DNA from: Pseudomonas sp. B6002
Lineage (GTDB): Bacteria; Pseudomonadota; Gammaproteobacteria; Pseudomonadales; Pseudomonadaceae
Direction of reading: 5' to 3'
Assembly: GCF_013385985.1 (NCBI RefSeq)
Contig: NZ_JACAOY010000013.1
Coordinates: 1 to 36,170 of the forward strand
Length of the DNA stretch: 36,170 nucleotides
Made by a program: the position numbers and the translations under genes. Below the pieces are notes generated by a model. That model searched no databases. It was not told the origin of the DNA and saw only the letters and a program-made list of their open reading frames with translations. Shown here piece after piece: positions 18,768 through 27,679 of this stretch. Numbering within the stretch: position 1 is the first letter of the stretch; each line of letters starts with the position of its first letter.

Positions 18768-19994
18768 ATGAGTCTGTCCGGCCCGAACCGTAACCCCGCC
18801 GACTGCGAACCCACCCATGACGAGATCCAGCAGATTCAGCTGGACCGCCTGCAACGGGTGCGCAACGAACTGAAGAAACGCGACTACGCCGCCTGCGTGC
18901 TGTTCGACCCCACCCACATGCGCTACGCCACCGGCTCGCGCAACATGCAGGTGTACTCGGCGCGCAACCCGGCCCGCTACGCCTTTATCCCGGCAGAAGG
19001 CCCGGTGGTGATCTTCGAATTCGGCGGCTGCCTGCACCTGGCCGAAACCCTTAACACCGTGGACGAAGTGCGCCCGGCCAAGGCGATTTCCTATTACTTC
19101 TGCGAAAGTTTCCTGGGCAACGTCACCGCCGATTGGGCTGCCGAAATCGACGAACTGGTGCGCAAGTGCGGTGGCGGTAAACGCATCGCCATCGAAAGCG
19201 CCACCTCGGCCGCCGCCTTTGAACTGCAGCGTCTCGGCTATCAGGTGTTCGACGCCCAGGAACCGCTGGAGCGCGCTCGCTGCATCAAGGTGCCCAACGA
19301 ATTGAAGATGATTCGCGCCAGCCTGCGTGCCACCGAAGCCGGGGTGCGCCTGATGGAAAGCAAGCTGACCCCCGGCATCACCGAGAACCAGTTGTGGTCA
19401 CACCTGCACCAGCACGTGATCGCCACCGATGGCGACTATGTGGAAACCCGCCTGCTCTCCTCCGGCCCGCGCACCAACCCGTGGTTCCAGGAATGCAGCA
19501 CGCGCCCTATCGAGGCGGGTGACCTGGTGGCCCTAGACACCGACGTGGTCGGGCGTTTTGGCTACTACGCGGACTTCTCGCGCACCTTCCTGTGTGGCGA
19601 CCAGGCCGCCACGCCCAAGCAGCAGGAGCTGTACAAGCTTGCCTACGAGCAGGTGCAGACCAACGTCGAAATGCTCAAGGCCGGGCGCAGTTTCAAGGAA
19701 TACGCCGAGATGGCCTGGAAGATCCCCGACCATTACAAGAACAACCGCTATTTCGCCCTGGTGCACGGCGTTGGCATGACCGGTGAATACCCCTACGTGG
19801 TGCACCGCGAGGACATCGACGCGCTGGGCTACGACGGCGTGTTCGAAGCCGGCATGACCATCTGCGTGGAAAGCTACATCGGCCACGATGACGGCGGCGA
19901 AGGCGTGAAGCTCGAAGAACAGATCTATATCCACGAACACGGCATCGAGTTGCTCTCCGATTACCCGTTCGATCCGCGCCTGTTGCCGCGCTGA
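18768..19994 (+). CDS. M24-family metalloenzyme closely resembling DMSP lyase DddP
   Basis: A 408-residue pita-bread-fold enzyme. Metal ligands by eye are Asp257, Asp259 and Asp269 (LDTDVVGRFGYYADFSRT), His333 (LVHGVGMTGEYP), Glu368 (ICVESYIG) and Glu383 (VKLEEQI). Blocks FDPTHMRYATGSRNMQ, ETRLLSSGPRTNPWFQEC and the C-terminal YPFDPRLLPR recall DddP very closely, and spacing of the ligands matches, including the extra Asp259. DddP's proposed catalytic Asp, six residues after the His, corresponds to Gly339 here, so DMSP cleavage is doubtful. Alternatives are peptide, ectoine-like or amide hydrolysis. GAGGAA precedes the ATG. It should act on the product or substrate of the upstream oxygenase. 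Confidence 0.85.
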   Translation: MSLSGPNRNPADCEPTHDEIQQIQLDRLQRVRNELKKRDYAACVLFDPTHMRYATGSRNMQVYSARNPARYAFIPAEGPVVIFEFGGCLHLAETLNTVDEVRPAKAISYYFCESFLGNVTADWAAEIDELVRKCGGGKRIAIESATSAAAFELQRLGYQVFDAQEPLERARCIKVPNELKMIRASLRATEAGVRLMESKLTPGITENQLWSHLHQHVIATDGDYVETRLLSSGPRTNPWFQECSTRPIEAGDLVALDTDVVGRFGYYADFSRTFLCGDQAATPKQQELYKLAYEQVQTNVEMLKAGRSFKEYAEMAWKIPDHYKNNRYFALVHGVGMTGEYPYVVHREDIDALGYDGVFEAGMTICVESYIGHDDGGEGVKLEEQIYIHEHGIELLSDYPFDPRLLPR

Positions 19995-20030
19995 ACCCGT
20001 CTAGCCCCACAGGCGGCCCTGGGAAGGACC

Positions 20031-20057
20031 AGTAACATGCATTTATAGAAGGTTACT
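20031..20057. promoter_or_regulatory. Small inverted repeat after the M24 gene
   Basis: AGTAAC (20031-20036) and GTTACT (20052-20057) face each other across 15 bases. Another symmetric element, TTTGCGCAAA, lies at 20083-20092, flanked by TTTGTC and GACAAA. These lie in the 293-base gap before the binding-protein gene and may mark a separate promoter for the transporter genes. Confidence 0.4.
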
Positions 20058-20114
20058 GCGCAGAATTTGTCGTTTGTCGATCTTTGCGCAAATGACAAAA
20101 CTGCGGGCATCTCT

Positions 20115-20127
20115 AATAAAAACAACA
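20115..20127 (+). promoter_or_regulatory. A-rich Hfq/Crc-type motif before the leader ORF
   Basis: AATAAAAACAACA contains two overlapping matches to the AANAANAA pattern that Hfq and Crc bind in pseudomonads to repress translation of catabolic genes. It lies 13 bases before the ATG of the small ORF at 20141 and about 160 bases before the binding-protein start, so direct control would act on the leader ORF or by coupling. Confidence 0.45.
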
Positions 20128-20140
20128 TGAGAGCTGCCCT

Positions 20141-20239
20141 ATGTCCTACCTCATTGCCCGCCTCCTGACTACGTTGCGCCTTGTTCTCCTGCCGGCTTCA
20201 CAGCGGTCCGTGCTGCGCCTGATCGGCGCCTGCCACTGA
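20141..20239 (+). CDS. Candidate 32-residue leader peptide ORF upstream of the transporter
   Basis: ATG at 20141, TGA at 20237-20239. The peptide starts MSYLIARLLTTLRLVLL and ends RLIGACH; it is hydrophobic and Arg-rich with five Arg codons. GAGAGC lies nine bases before the ATG as a weak Shine-Dalgarno. The stop is 48 bases before the start of the binding-protein gene. Its place directly after an Hfq/Crc-like motif and before a transporter gene suggests a regulatory leader, but the size is small enough to arise by chance. Function not assigned. Confidence 0.35.
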   Translation: MSYLIARLLTTLRLVLLPASQRSVLRLIGACH

Positions 20240-20287
20240 CCCTTGCGGTTCAACAAAAACGCATATTCGCAAGTACCGGAGAGGCTT

Positions 20288-21922
20288 ATGAAAGACTTGA
20301 CGACCCTGGACGGCAGCCTGCCGCATCCAGCCGTAAACGACCTGTGTGCCCAAGTGCAAAGCGGCGAGATCAACCGCCGCCAATTCCTGCGCACCGCCGC
20401 CCTGCTGGGCGTTACCGTGGCCAGCGCGTCCACCTTTATCGGCTCGGCCCTGTTGGGCAACGATGCCCGCGCCGCCGATGGCACGCCGGCCCGCCAGGGC
20501 GGCAGCCTGCGCTTTGCCTGTGCGATCCAGGAGATCCAGGACCCGATGCTGATCACCTGGATCGAAGCCTCGAACCTGTTGCGCAACTCCCTCGAATACC
20601 TGACCTGGGTCGATGCCGACAACATCACCCACCCGTACCTGGCCGAAAGCTGGAGCCCGTCCGAAGACCTCACCACCTGGACCTTCAACCTGCGCCAGGA
20701 CGTGAAGTGGAGCAACGGCGACAGCTTCAACGTCGACGACGTGCAGCACAACATCGAGCGCTGGATCGCGGCCGACTCCAAGTCGGTCAACCGCACGGCG
20801 TTCCAGGACATCAAGGCCTTCGAAAAAGTCAGCGACTACCAGTTCCGCCTGCAACTGAAACGGCCGATCCTGGCCATCCCGGAAATGCTCAATGCGTTCA
20901 CCTGCGCCCTGGTACACCGCAGCTTCAAGGCCGGTGACGACTGGGCGAAAAACCCGCTGGCCACCGGGCCGTTCAAGCTGGTGTCGTTCGCGGTGAACAA
21001 GCAGGCGACCTTCGCCAAGCGCGCCGACTACTGGGGCAAGCCCGCCAACCTCGACGAGCTGCGCTACATCGACATGGGCACCGACGTGTCCACCCACCTG
21101 GCCGCCCTGCAAGCGGGCCAGGTCGACGTGCTGTACCGCGTCACCGTGGCCGAGCTGGACCTGGCCAAGCGACTGCCCGGCGCACAACTGCTCAGCTGCA
21201 AATCGGCGCAGACCGTGGTCATGCGCATGGCCTGCGACCAGAAGCCCTTCACTGATTTGCGCATCCGCAAGGCCGTGGTGCTGTGCGCCGATAACGCACA
21301 GATGCTCAAGGTGGCGTATCGCGGCATGGGCACCCTCGGCGAAGACCACCACGTGGCGCCGTCCCACCCTGAATACTTCCCTCTGCCCAAGCGCGAGCGC
21401 GACGTGGCGGCGGCTAAAAAACTGCTGGCCGAAGCGGGCTTCCCCAAGGGCCTGGACATCGACCTGATCGTCGGCAACACCCAGGGCCGTTATGAGCAGG
21501 ACTGCGCGCAGATTCTGCAACAGAACTGCCTGGAAGCCGGCATCCGCATCAACCTCAAGGTGGTGCCTGCGGCGCAATACTGGCCAATCTGGGACAAAGC
21601 CGCGTTCAGCCTCACCTACTGGGCCCACCGCCCGCTGGGGGTGATGTCCCTGGAACTGGCCTATCGCGGCGGCGGCGCGTGGAACGAAAGCCACTACAGC
21701 GACCCGGCCTTCGACGCCGCCCTGGACAAAGCCATGGGCATCATCGACCCGAAACAGCGGGCCGTGGCCATGCAAAGCGTGGAGCAGATCCTGCAAGACG
21801 CCTGCGTGATCGTGCAGCCGTTCTGGGGCGACAAATTCACCGCCGTGAGCAAAAAGGTCCAGGGCTTCCAGGTACACCCTTCCGACTTCTACCCCATGGG
21901 TAATGTCTGGCTGAGCGTTTGA
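20288..21922 (+). CDS. Peptide-type ABC substrate-binding protein with Tat signal
   Basis: A 544-residue family 5 (DppA/OppA-like) periplasmic binding protein. A long n-region precedes the twin-arginine motif NRRQFLR (Arg30-Arg31), a hydrophobic stretch AALLGVTVASASTF and a cleavage site near ARA (about 60-62), so export is by Tat. No lipobox Cys is present, unlike lipid-anchored homologues. LAESWSPSEDLTTWTFNLRQDVKWSNGD is the family signature region, around residues 118-145. GGAGAGG six to twelve bases upstream supports the ATG at 20288 over a TTG at 20243. It supplies substrate to the following permeases. Ligand may be a dipeptide or an amino-acid derivative. Confidence 0.93.
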   Translation: MKDLTTLDGSLPHPAVNDLCAQVQSGEINRRQFLRTAALLGVTVASASTFIGSALLGNDARAADGTPARQGGSLRFACAIQEIQDPMLITWIEASNLLRNSLEYLTWVDADNITHPYLAESWSPSEDLTTWTFNLRQDVKWSNGDSFNVDDVQHNIERWIAADSKSVNRTAFQDIKAFEKVSDYQFRLQLKRPILAIPEMLNAFTCALVHRSFKAGDDWAKNPLATGPFKLVSFAVNKQATFAKRADYWGKPANLDELRYIDMGTDVSTHLAALQAGQVDVLYRVTVAELDLAKRLPGAQLLSCKSAQTVVMRMACDQKPFTDLRIRKAVVLCADNAQMLKVAYRGMGTLGEDHHVAPSHPEYFPLPKRERDVAAAKKLLAEAGFPKGLDIDLIVGNTQGRYEQDCAQILQQNCLEAGIRINLKVVPAAQYWPIWDKAAFSLTYWAHRPLGVMSLELAYRGGGAWNESHYSDPAFDAALDKAMGIIDPKQRAVAMQSVEQILQDACVIVQPFWGDKFTAVSKKVQGFQVHPSDFYPMGNVWLSV

Positions 21923-21929
21923 GTCGACG

Positions 21930-21949
21930 CTGCCCGCACGTGCGGGCAG
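21930..21949 (+). other. Perfect hairpin between binding-protein and permease genes
   Basis: CTGCCCGCACGTGCGGGCAG is a 20-base perfect palindrome eight bases after the binding-protein stop, followed by GTTTCCC rather than a T-run. Hairpins in this place commonly protect the upstream message or partly stop transcription, giving more binding protein than membrane components. Confidence 0.7.
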
Positions 21950-21980
21950 GTTTCCCATCATCCGTCGGAGCATGTACCTG

Positions 21981-22934
21981 ATGGCTCATTTTCTACTGCG
22001 CAAATTGCTGATGCTGCTGGCGACCCTGCTGTCGGTATCGCTGATTGTGTTCCTGGCCCTGGAACTCAATATCGAGGACGTCGCAATCAACGTTCTCGGC
22101 CCCTACTCCGCCGCCGACCAGCGCGCCGCCTGGCTGCTGGAACACGGCTACAACCAGCCGTTCGTGTGGCGCTACCTGGTGTGGCTCAAGGACTTCGTGA
22201 CCGGTGACTGGGGCACCTCGGTGTACTTTCGCGAGCCGGTGCTCAAGCTGCTGCTGCCCAACCTGTGGCAAACCCTGACTCTGGCCGGGCTGGCCTTGCT
22301 GGTGATGGTGCCCGTGGCGTTGACCCTGGGCATCCTGGCCGGTGTGCGCCAAGGCTCGCTGATTGACCGGCTGGTGTCGTTTTTGTCGATCGTCACCACC
22401 TCGATCCCGGACTTTGCCAGTGCGGTGTTCGTCTCGGCGATCTTTGTGTTCTGGCTCAACTGGCTGCCGGGCGTGAGCAGCATGAGCGACGGTTTCAGCG
22501 CCGTGCAGCTGGTGCTGCCGCTGATGGTGCTGTGCCTGTTCGGCATCGGTTACCTGGCACGCATCACGCGGGCGTCGATGGTCGAGGTGATGCAGGCGCC
22601 GTATATCCGTACGGCACGCCTCAAGGGCGCCTCGACCACCCGCATCGTGTTGCGCCATGCCCTGCGCAACGTGCTGATCGCGCCGGTCACGGTGATCATG
22701 CTGTACATCCCGTGGCTGCTGTCGAACGTGATCGTGGTGGAGGTATTTTTCGCCTACAAGGGCTTCGGTTCGATGCTCTACACCGCGTCCCTCAACCATG
22801 ACGTCTACCTGATCGAAGCCTGCGCGATGATCAGCGGCGTGGTGGTGGGCATCAGCAAGATCTTCTCGGACCTGGCCTACACCTGGCTCAACCCGCGCAT
22901 CACCCTGCGCAGTCTCGGCGGAGGCAGCCAATGA
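21981..22934 (+). CDS. ABC transporter permease, DppB-like
   Basis: A 317-residue inner-membrane subunit with about six helices. The family layout is clear: LLRKLLMLLATLLSVSLIVFLAL at the N-terminus, GDWGTSVYFREPV, and the ATPase-contacting loop ASMVEVMQAPYIRTARLKGAS near 200. The start ATG at 21981 has GGAG ten bases upstream; an ATG at 21972 is only one base from it and is less likely. It pairs with the next permease, overlapping by four bases (ATGA). Confidence 0.93.
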   Translation: MAHFLLRKLLMLLATLLSVSLIVFLALELNIEDVAINVLGPYSAADQRAAWLLEHGYNQPFVWRYLVWLKDFVTGDWGTSVYFREPVLKLLLPNLWQTLTLAGLALLVMVPVALTLGILAGVRQGSLIDRLVSFLSIVTTSIPDFASAVFVSAIFVFWLNWLPGVSSMSDGFSAVQLVLPLMVLCLFGIGYLARITRASMVEVMQAPYIRTARLKGASTTRIVLRHALRNVLIAPVTVIMLYIPWLLSNVIVVEVFFAYKGFGSMLYTASLNHDVYLIEACAMISGVVVGISKIFSDLAYTWLNPRITLRSLGGGSQ

Positions 22935-23767
22935 ACCTGCTCAAATCCTTCAAACACCCCCTGGCCCTGCTCGGCCTGCTGCTGGTAGGCGGCTGGGTGC
23001 TGGTGGCGCTCTGCGCGCCGTGGCTGGCGCCCCATGACCCGCTGGAAAGCTTCACGCCGCTGCTCACCCCGATGACCGCCGGTGACGACGGCGCGAGCTT
23101 TTTGCTGGGCACCGACATGATCGGTCGCGACATTCTTTCGCGCCTGATCTGGGGCACGCGCACCGTGCTGTTCTGGTCGATCCTGGCCACGCTTACCGCG
23201 TTTGCCGTGGGCATTGCCATGGGCCTGTGCGCCGGCTACTTCAATGGCTGGGTGGACGCGGCGCTGTCCTACGTGGCCGACACCGTGCTGTCGTTCCCGG
23301 TGCTGGTGCTGTACATCGTGATCATCATCGCCCTCGGCGCCTCGGCGCTGAACATCTTGATTGCGGTGACGTTCACCAGCGCACCGGCGATCTTTCGCAT
23401 CATGCGCGCGCTGACCATCGACATCCGCTCGCGTGACTACGTGCTCAGCGCCATCACCCAGGGTGAAGGCTCGTTGCGCATCATGCTGGTGGAGATCCTG
23501 CCCAATTGCGGCGGCCCGTTGATCGTCGATTTCTGCCTGCGTATCGGCTACACCGCAATCATGATCGGCGCCCTGGGTTTCCTCGGCCTCGGCCTGCCGC
23601 CACCCACCCCGGACTGGGGCGGCATGATCAACGACGGCCGCGCCATGGCCATTACCTTCCCGCACCTGGTGATCTTCCCCTGCATCGCCATCTCCACCCT
23701 GATGCTCGGCCTGAGCTTGCTCGCCGACGGGCTGGATGAACACGCGCAGCAAGGCGCAAGGAGTTGA
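22931..23767 (+). CDS. ABC transporter permease, DppC-like
   Basis: A 278-residue second permease. An N-terminal helix (LALLGLLLVGGWVLVALCAPWLAP) is followed by LGTDMIGRDILSRLIWGTRT, the signature of DppC/OppC subunits. The EAA-type loop is RALTIDIRSRDYVLSAITQGEGS, at about residues 157-180, and PPPTPDWGGMINDGR near the end is also typical. Translation is coupled to the upstream permease by ATGA overlap, and the ATPase ATG is three bases after its stop. Confidence 0.93.
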   Translation: MNLLKSFKHPLALLGLLLVGGWVLVALCAPWLAPHDPLESFTPLLTPMTAGDDGASFLLGTDMIGRDILSRLIWGTRTVLFWSILATLTAFAVGIAMGLCAGYFNGWVDAALSYVADTVLSFPVLVLYIVIIIALGASALNILIAVTFTSAPAIFRIMRALTIDIRSRDYVLSAITQGEGSLRIMLVEILPNCGGPLIVDFCLRIGYTAIMIGALGFLGLGLPPPTPDWGGMINDGRAMAITFPHLVIFPCIAISTLMLGLSLLADGLDEHAQQGARS

Positions 23768-23769
23768 GC

Positions 23770-25410
<1,641 letters not shown>

Positions 25411-25431
25411 GTTCCACCCCTTTCCCTGCGT

Positions 25432-25447
25432 CGCAGCGTTCGCTGCG
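25432..25447 (+). other. Small perfect hairpin between ATPase and porin genes
   Basis: CGCAGCG and CGCTGCG flank a TT loop, 21 bases after the ATPase stop. No T-run follows, so it is not a standard terminator; partial transcription stop or message protection before the porin gene is plausible. Confidence 0.5.
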
Positions 25448-25494
25448 GCAACGGGCTGCTGTTGCCCAAAAAAACCAATAACGAGAGCCAAACC

Positions 25495-26664
25495 ATGCGA
25501 CCAACCTTAGGCTACTTCGCCCTGATCCCCGTGCTCGGCGCCCTCGCGGCACCGGCCATGGCGATCCAGGTCACCGACAACCTCGACATCGGCGGCGCCA
25601 TCCGCGCACGCTGGGACTACGACCCCGACCGTGATATCCAGAAGTTCGGCCTGGACACCGCGTTCCTCAGCGCCAAGTACAACTCCGACACCTGGATCGG
25701 CGAGGCGCAATACCGCTTCTACGGGCGCTCCTACCCGTACCAGTACACCAAGAACTACGGCGACATCCAGTTCGCCAAGTTCGCCTGGGTTGGCTACAAG
25801 TTCAACCCTGACCAACAGGTGCAAGTAGGCCTCAACACCGTGCCGTTCGGCCTGCAGCCGTATTTCGGCAGCACCTTCTACGAAACCCTGGGCAACGTGA
25901 TCGGCCTGGAAGACGTGCAGCAGATCGGTACCAAGTACATCCAGCAAAGTGGCGACTGGAACATCCAGGCCGGTTACTACCTGCGCCCGGCGTGGCAAGG
26001 CAAGGGCACCAGCAAGGGCGTGACCTACTCCAGCGTGATCTCCGAGGCCGACAGCTACGTGGCCGACGGCAGCAACAACCAGGAGCGCAACACCGTGGTG
26101 GTGCGGGTGGCCAAGGCCATGGACCTGGGTAACTGGAAATCCGAAGTCGGTGTGTCTGGCCTGACCTCGACCCTGGAGAACAAGGACACCGGCAACGACG
26201 GCCGCCGCAACGCAGTGGCCATCCACTACCTGGGCAAGAACGGCCCGTGGGGCCTGCAATTGCAGGCGGCGCGCCAGCAAATGTCGCCGCGCAACGAAGG
26301 CACCGACGGCGTGGTGACCCTGGGCGGGTATGACGGCACGTTCAACGTCGCCAGCCGTGGCAACCTGTACGTGGCGGACTTGAGCTACGACGTGGGCGGC
26401 AAGTACCTGTTCGACCAGATCAGCGGCGTGAAGCTGTACGCCAACTACAGTGCCTTCGACAAATCCGACAATGAGTTCAAGACTTCGCAGCGGGTGATCC
26501 TGGGTACGTCGTTTTCGTTCAGCAAATTGTGGATTGCCACGGAGTGGTTGATCGGCAAGAACGATCCGTACATTGGCGGCAGCAGCTATACCCAGAGCCT
26601 GGGGGCTGGGGGTAGCAATCAGTGGGAGAATCAGCTGTACATGAACATCGGGTATTACTTCTAA
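25495..26664 (+). CDS. Outer-membrane beta-barrel porin
   Basis: A 389-residue protein with signal peptide MRPTLGYFALIPVLGALAAP and a cleavage site near AMA-IQ. The body consists of alternating, aromatic-rich beta strands (IGGAIRARWDYD, WIGEAQYRFYGRSY, KFAWVGYKFN) with short turns and acidic loops. The terminal residues YMNIGYYF end in Phe, the usual signal for the BAM assembly machinery. It resembles general or phosphate/carbohydrate porins rather than a clear OprD. As last gene after the importer it likely provides passage of the same substrate across the outer membrane. ATG chosen over a TTG at 25462 because of the signal peptide. Confidence 0.85.
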   Translation: MRPTLGYFALIPVLGALAAPAMAIQVTDNLDIGGAIRARWDYDPDRDIQKFGLDTAFLSAKYNSDTWIGEAQYRFYGRSYPYQYTKNYGDIQFAKFAWVGYKFNPDQQVQVGLNTVPFGLQPYFGSTFYETLGNVIGLEDVQQIGTKYIQQSGDWNIQAGYYLRPAWQGKGTSKGVTYSSVISEADSYVADGSNNQERNTVVVRVAKAMDLGNWKSEVGVSGLTSTLENKDTGNDGRRNAVAIHYLGKNGPWGLQLQAARQQMSPRNEGTDGVVTLGGYDGTFNVASRGNLYVADLSYDVGGKYLFDQISGVKLYANYSAFDKSDNEFKTSQRVILGTSFSFSKLWIATEWLIGKNDPYIGGSSYTQSLGAGGSNQWENQLYMNIGYYF

Positions 26665-26687
26665 TAGGCGGCGTCATCACTGACGCT

Positions 26688-26758
26688 ATCGCAGGCAAGC
26701 CAGCTCCCACATTTTGACCGCGCCGCCGATCAATTGTGGGAGCTGGCTTGCCTGCGAT
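26688..26758. repeat. Perfect 24-bp REP inverted pair after the porin gene
   Basis: Arms 26688-26711 and 26735-26758 are exact reverse complements, each holding the core GGAGCTGGCTTGCCTGCGAT. The 23-base spacer is unrelated. It starts 23 bases after the porin stop and can form a long hairpin that would end or protect the transcript. Confidence 0.9.
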
Positions 26759-26772
26759 GGGGCCGGTGAAAA

Positions 26773-26786
26773 AACAATAAAAACAA
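26773..26786 (+). promoter_or_regulatory. A-rich Hfq/Crc-type motif in the lysR leader
   Basis: AACAATAAAAACAA contains two matches to AANAANAA and lies 18 bases before the LysR ATG at 26804, where bound Hfq/Crc could block ribosomes. A strong Shine-Dalgarno is absent. Confidence 0.4.
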
Positions 26787-26803
26787 TGTGTGGAACCCGA
26801 ACC

Positions 26804-27679
26804 ATGCGCCACCTGCCCTCTCTCAACATGCTCCGTGTCTTTGAAGAAGTTGCCCGTCACCGCAGCTTCAGCCAGGCAGCCGTGGGCCTCAATGTCACCC
26901 AGGGCGCGGTCAGCCGTCAGATCAAGCAACTGGAAGACTACCTCGGCGTCGCCCTCTTCATCCGCACGCCCCAGGGCCTGTCCCTGACCGAAGCCGGCTT
27001 TGCCCTCTCCCCGCACCTGAGCGACGCCTTCGACCATATCGAACGCGCCCTGCAAGCCGTGCGTGTGCCCAACCTGCGCCAGCGCCTGCGCATCGTGGCA
27101 CCGCCGACCTGGGCCACGCGTTGGCTGTCGGCGCACTTGCGCAGGTTTTGTGAGCGCTACCCGGACATCAACCTCAGCGTCACCCACCAGAACAGCCACG
27201 CCAGCCTGGCCGAGATCGACTGCCAGATCCGCTTCGGCCTGGAGGCCAACGCCCAGTGCAGCAGTGAGCTGTTGGTGATGGAACGCCACATTGCCGTGGC
27301 CAGCCCCGAAATGTTCACCGGCGACCAGCCGCCCGACCTGCGACGTTTTCCGTTGCTGCATATCCTGCACGACGGCAAGCGTTTGAAGGTGTGGGAGAAC
27401 TGGCTGGCGGCCATGGGCCGAGACGACATTGATGCGGACCAGGGCCTGGAATTCAGCACCCTGGACCAGGTGATCCACACCGCCCTGGCAGGCGGTGGGC
27501 TGGCGGTGATCGACCGGCAGATGATCGAACGCGAGCTGGCCAACGGCAGCCTGGTGCCGATCACCCCCGTGGAAGTGATCGGCCCATACGGCTATTGGCT
27601 GGATGTGGCGACGGACAAACAGGGTTTATCCAAGGTTCGCCTGTTTACGCAGTGGCTGGGCCAGGTTAGCAACCCCTGA
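26804..27679 (+). CDS. LysR-family regulator (GcvA-like)
   Basis: A 291-residue LysR protein starting MRHLPSLNMLRVFEEVARHR, typical of the GcvA branch, with HTH to about 62 and effector domain RLRIVAPPTWATRWLSAHLRR. An in-frame ATG at 26786 would add MCGTRT, which is not typical. It lies directly downstream of the porin gene but separated by a REP pair, so it is probably not part of that operon. It is paralogous in style to the LysR at 14411-15343. Its 3' end overlaps the convergent nuclease-like gene by 14 bases. Confidence 0.93.
   Translation: MRHLPSLNMLRVFEEVARHRSFSQAAVGLNVTQGAVSRQIKQLEDYLGVALFIRTPQGLSLTEAGFALSPHLSDAFDHIERALQAVRVPNLRQRLRIVAPPTWATRWLSAHLRRFCERYPDINLSVTHQNSHASLAEIDCQIRFGLEANAQCSSELLVMERHIAVASPEMFTGDQPPDLRRFPLLHILHDGKRLKVWENWLAAMGRDDIDADQGLEFSTLDQVIHTALAGGGLAVIDRQMIERELANGSLVPITPVEVIGPYGYWLDVATDKQGLSKVRLFTQWLGQVSNP

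Noticed and set aside
18768-19994. Ordinary Xaa-Pro aminopeptidase
   Set aside because: The extra Asp259 and the ETRLLSSGPRTNPWFQEC block point to the DddP-like branch rather than to classical prolidases.
20198-21973. 591-codon minus-strand frame opposite the binding protein
   Set aside because: Antisense to a clear DppA-like protein with Tat signal and good Shine-Dalgarno; Val/Gly/His-rich composition without domains.
25432-25480. Rho-independent terminator after the ATPase gene
   Set aside because: The hairpins are followed by A-runs, not T-runs, on the coding strand.
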